Shown here in pieces: positions 5,792-7,279 of a stretch of DNA of 7,279 nt. The position numbers and the translations under genes are program-made. The DNA comes from JANRJY01 sp033763735 (GTDB taxonomy: Bacteria > Bacteroidota > Bacteroidia > Cytophagales > UBA9547), in NCBI GenBank assembly GCA_033763735.1, contig JANRJY010000023.1, positions 1 to 7,279 on the forward strand. The letters run 5' to 3'. The first letter of the stretch is position 1; each line of letters starts with the position of its first letter. The notes under the pieces were generated by a model, which saw only the letters and a list, made by a program, of their open reading frames with translations, ran no database searches and had not been told where the DNA came from.

Positions 5792-6139
5792 TCAACCTAT
5801 TGCTCCTACAAACACTTGATTATCAACAACTTTTATGGGGTATACTTTAATTTGATAATCATCGCCACTTAAGCAAGCACCACTTTTAAGCGAAAAAGTT
5901 TTTTTGTGAAATGGACATGCAACTTTTGGTTCATCACCCATGGAACCTATCATTCCTCTTGATAGTGCCATTTGCTGTTTGTGCGGACACAAGTTTTGTG
6001 TGGCAAACCATTCATTTCGTCTTTTGAAATTGTAAATGGCTATTTGTTCGCCATTAATCAAAACGCAAGCGCCTCCATTTTCAGGAATATCGCTTGTGCT
6101 ACAGGCTACTTGCCATTCAGTGGTTATTGTCTTTTCCAT
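5792..6139 (-). CDS. nirD: Nitrite reductase (NADH) small subunit NirD, Rieske-like
   Basis: NirD is the small partner of NirB in the cytoplasmic NADH-dependent reduction of nitrite to ammonium. At 115 aa it has the family's usual length and a single Rieske-like domain. Cys51-Pro-His53 (NLCPHKQQ) and Cys75-Pro-Phe-His78 (ACPFHKKTF) supply the two Cys and two His that bind a [2Fe-2S] cluster in true Rieske proteins. Other fitting segments are GGACVLINGEQIAIYNF (22-38), LSRGMIG (59-65) and LKSGACLSGDDYQIKVYPIKV (84-104). E. coli NirD lacks these ligands, so this version probably does hold a cluster. The ATG at 6139 is the only reasonable start, because an in-frame stop lies two codons upstream. 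AAAGGA just before it is a possible but closely spaced ribosome-binding site. It follows nirB after an unusually long 137-base gap. Confidence 0.94.
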   Translation of the reverse strand: MEKTITTEWQVACSTSDIPENGGACVLINGEQIAIYNFKRRNEWFATQNLCPHKQQMALSRGMIGSMGDEPKVACPFHKKTFSLKSGACLSGDDYQIKVYPIKVVDNQVFVGAIG

Positions 6140-6162
6140 TTTCCTTTATTTCAATATTTTTT

Positions 6163-6201
6163 TCGATGTTCTGGTTTCGATGCTCGATGTCCGTGGTTCG
6201 A
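6163..6201. repeat. Imperfect 18-base tandem repeat between nirB and nirD
   Basis: TCGATGTTCTGGTTTCGA (6163-6180) and TCGATGTCCGTGGTTCGA (6184-6201) agree at 14 of 18 positions and are separated by 3 bases. Both begin and end in TCGA. The pair looks like part of a dispersed intergenic repeat family, which would show as further copies elsewhere in the genome. Confidence 0.55.
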
Positions 6202-6230
6202 GACTTGTTAATAGATATTTGATTTTCCTT

Positions 6231-6253
6231 AATTCAAAACTTTTTTTTGAATT
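6231..6253. repeat. 9-base-pair inverted repeat between nirB and nirD
   Basis: AATTCAAAA (6231-6239) and TTTTGAATT (6245-6253) form a perfect stem with a 5-base loop, starting 23 bases after the nirB stop in the direction of transcription. No T-tail follows on the minus strand, so a terminator is unlikely. The hairpin might affect mRNA processing or the ratio of NirB to NirD. Confidence 0.45.
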
Positions 6254-6271
6254 CATCATTCATCATTCAAA
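6251..6271. repeat. Three 7-base tandem units just after nirB
   Basis: ATTCATC (6251-6257), ATTCATC (6258-6264) and ATTCAAA (6265-6271) form a short tandem array immediately downstream of the nirB stop. It overlaps one arm of the neighbouring hairpin. It may be a slippage-prone simple repeat with no function. Confidence 0.5.
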
Positions 6272-6276
6272 ATTTG

Positions 6277-7279
6277 TCATTTCCCCCAATCTTTAGCTTT
6301 GATTTGATCTCTAAGTGGTTCGAAAACAACGGTTGGATCTTTTGTTTCCGGTTTGTTTACAAAGTGGGTAAAACGTTTTCTAATCTCAGGATTTTCAACA
6401 GCCTCTTTCCACTCGCATTTGTAAGTATCAACCATATACTGCATTTCCTTTTCAAGTTCTTCGCAAATGCCGAGACTATCATCTATTAGCACGGATTTAA
6501 GGTATGGCATACCGCCTTCCAGTTTGTTAAACCAAGTAGCAGTTCTTGAAAGCGGTTCAGCTGTTTTGATATAAAACATTAAAAAGCGATCAATGTATTT
6601 GATGATTAATTCTTCGCTGCAGTCTGTTGCGAATAATTGAGCATGTTGCGGTTTGGAACCTCCATTGCCACACAAATACAAATTATATCCTTTTTCAGTT
6701 GCGATAATGCCAAAATCTTTGGATTGCGCTTCGGCACATTCTCTTATGCATCCCGACACAGCTGATTTTAATTTGTGAGGTGCTCTCAGACCTCTGTATC
6801 GCTCTTCTATATGAATGGCAAATGAAACAGAATCTTGAAGGCCAAACCTGCACCAAGTTGTGCCAACACAACTTTTTACTGTTCTTAATGCCTTGCCATA
6901 TGCATGTCCACTTTCGAATCCGGCTTGAATTAGTTCCTCCCATATGTAGGGCAAATCACCTACATGTGCGCCAAAAAGATCAATACGTTGTCCCCCGGTG
7001 ATTTTTGTGTATAACCCATACTTTTTGGCGACATTACCAATCACAATTAGTTTGTCAGGAGTAATTTCTCCCCCCGGAATTCGAGGCACCACTGAGTAAG
7101 TTCCGCCTCGTTGGATATTAGCCAAAAATCGGTCGTTACTATCTTGAATAGGGGATTGTTTAAGTATATTGTCATTCCATAGACTTGCCAATATGGATGC
7201 AACAGCGGGTTTGCATATCTCGCAACCATCGCCTTTGCCATGTTTGTCGAGTACTTCGTCATAATATTTGAGTTTATCA
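6277..7279 (-). CDS. nirB: Nitrite reductase (NADH) large subunit NirB, C-terminal part (cut by right window edge)
   Basis: NirB passes electrons from NADH through FAD and Fe-S centres to siroheme, where nitrite is reduced to ammonium. The frame is open to the right edge, giving 334 visible codons of a protein that is usually about 800-850 aa. The TTG at 7191 inside it is not the true start. The visible part opens with the end of the BFD-like [2Fe-2S] domain: GDGCEICKPAVASI, Cys19 and Cys22 of the fragment. The nitrite/sulfite reductase region follows. Cys137-x5-Cys143 (SCVGTTWCRFG) and Cys177-x3-Cys181 (SGCIRECAEAQSKD) supply all four ligands of the [4Fe-4S]-siroheme centre. RYRGLRAPHK and GYNLYLCGNGGSKPQHAQL are also strongly conserved. 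The missing N-terminal FAD/NAD domains should lie just right of the window. It leads the visible gene series, with nirD next. The identity is very secure. Confidence 0.96.
   Translation of the reverse strand, partial: DKLKYYDEVLDKHGKGDGCEICKPAVASILASLWNDNILKQSPIQDSNDRFLANIQRGGTYSVVPRIPGGEITPDKLIVIGNVAKKYGLYTKITGGQRIDLFGAHVGDLPYIWEELIQAGFESGHAYGKALRTVKSCVGTTWCRFGLQDSVSFAIHIEERYRGLRAPHKLKSAVSGCIRECAEAQSKDFGIIATEKGYNLYLCGNGGSKPQHAQLFATDCSEELIIKYIDRFLMFYIKTAEPLSRTATWFNKLEGGMPYLKSVLIDDSLGICEELEKEMQYMVDTYKCEWKEAVENPEIRKRFTHFVNKPETKDPTVVFEPLRDQIKAKDWGK

Noticed and set aside
6163..6271. CRISPR array
   Set aside because: The repeats are too short, too few and differ from each other, and no spacers of regular length or cas genes are present.
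6036..6489. Overlapping plus-strand frames across nirD and the nirB end
   Set aside because: They are antisense to well-conserved nirB and nirD sequence and show no family features.
7189..7191. TTG at 7191 as the start of the reductase gene
   Set aside because: The frame continues upstream to the window edge and encodes the conserved GCEICKPAVAS segment of NirB, so this codon is internal.
7047..7262. 71-codon minus-strand frame beginning MTKYSTNMAK
   Set aside because: It overlaps the NirB frame, which is clearly conserved through this stretch to the window edge; this is an out-of-frame shadow.

Overview
The window is AT-rich. Every recognisable gene lies on the minus strand, so transcription runs from the right edge to the left. 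Several signs point to the phylum Bacteroidota: a promoter matching the TTTG / TAnnTTTG pattern of that phylum, almost no Shine-Dalgarno sequences, a MoaC-MoaB fusion, and the protein sequences themselves. No genus can be named from the sequence alone.

In order of transcription the layout is as follows. (1) The C-terminal part of nirB, the siroheme large subunit of NADH-dependent nitrite reductase, cut by the right edge (6277-7279). (2) A 137-base spacer full of short repeats. (3) nirD, the Rieske-like small subunit (5792-6139). (4) A 124-base spacer with a candidate promoter. (5) A membrane histidine kinase with a NarX/PilJ-type sensor domain (4213-5667) and (6) its LuxR/NarL-type response regulator (3492-4139). 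(7) A fused moaC-moaB gene (2581-3483), starting 8 bases after the regulator. (8) moeA (1335-2537). (9) A 420-base intergenic region with a good promoter candidate, palindromes and hairpins. (10) The first 304 codons of an outer-membrane beta-barrel protein of the alginate-export family, cut by the left edge (1-914).

The genes fit one theme, nitrate and nitrite use. NirBD reduces nitrite to ammonium in the cytoplasm. The kinase carries a NIAG..RM segment like the nitrate-binding P-box of NarX/NarQ, so it may sense nitrate or nitrite and signal through the NarL-like regulator. MoaCB and MoeA catalyse steps in making the molybdenum cofactor, which nitrate reductase needs; no molybdoenzyme is visible, but one probably lies just outside. 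The outer-membrane protein may be the entry channel for the anion, which is inference from position only.

The individual families are known. The notable points are the arrangement (a NarX/NarL-like pair between nitrite reductase and cofactor genes), the promoter region of the porin gene, three genes with non-ATG starts, and the repeat-rich gap between nirB and nirD. No tRNA, rRNA, CRISPR array, transposase or phage gene was seen.
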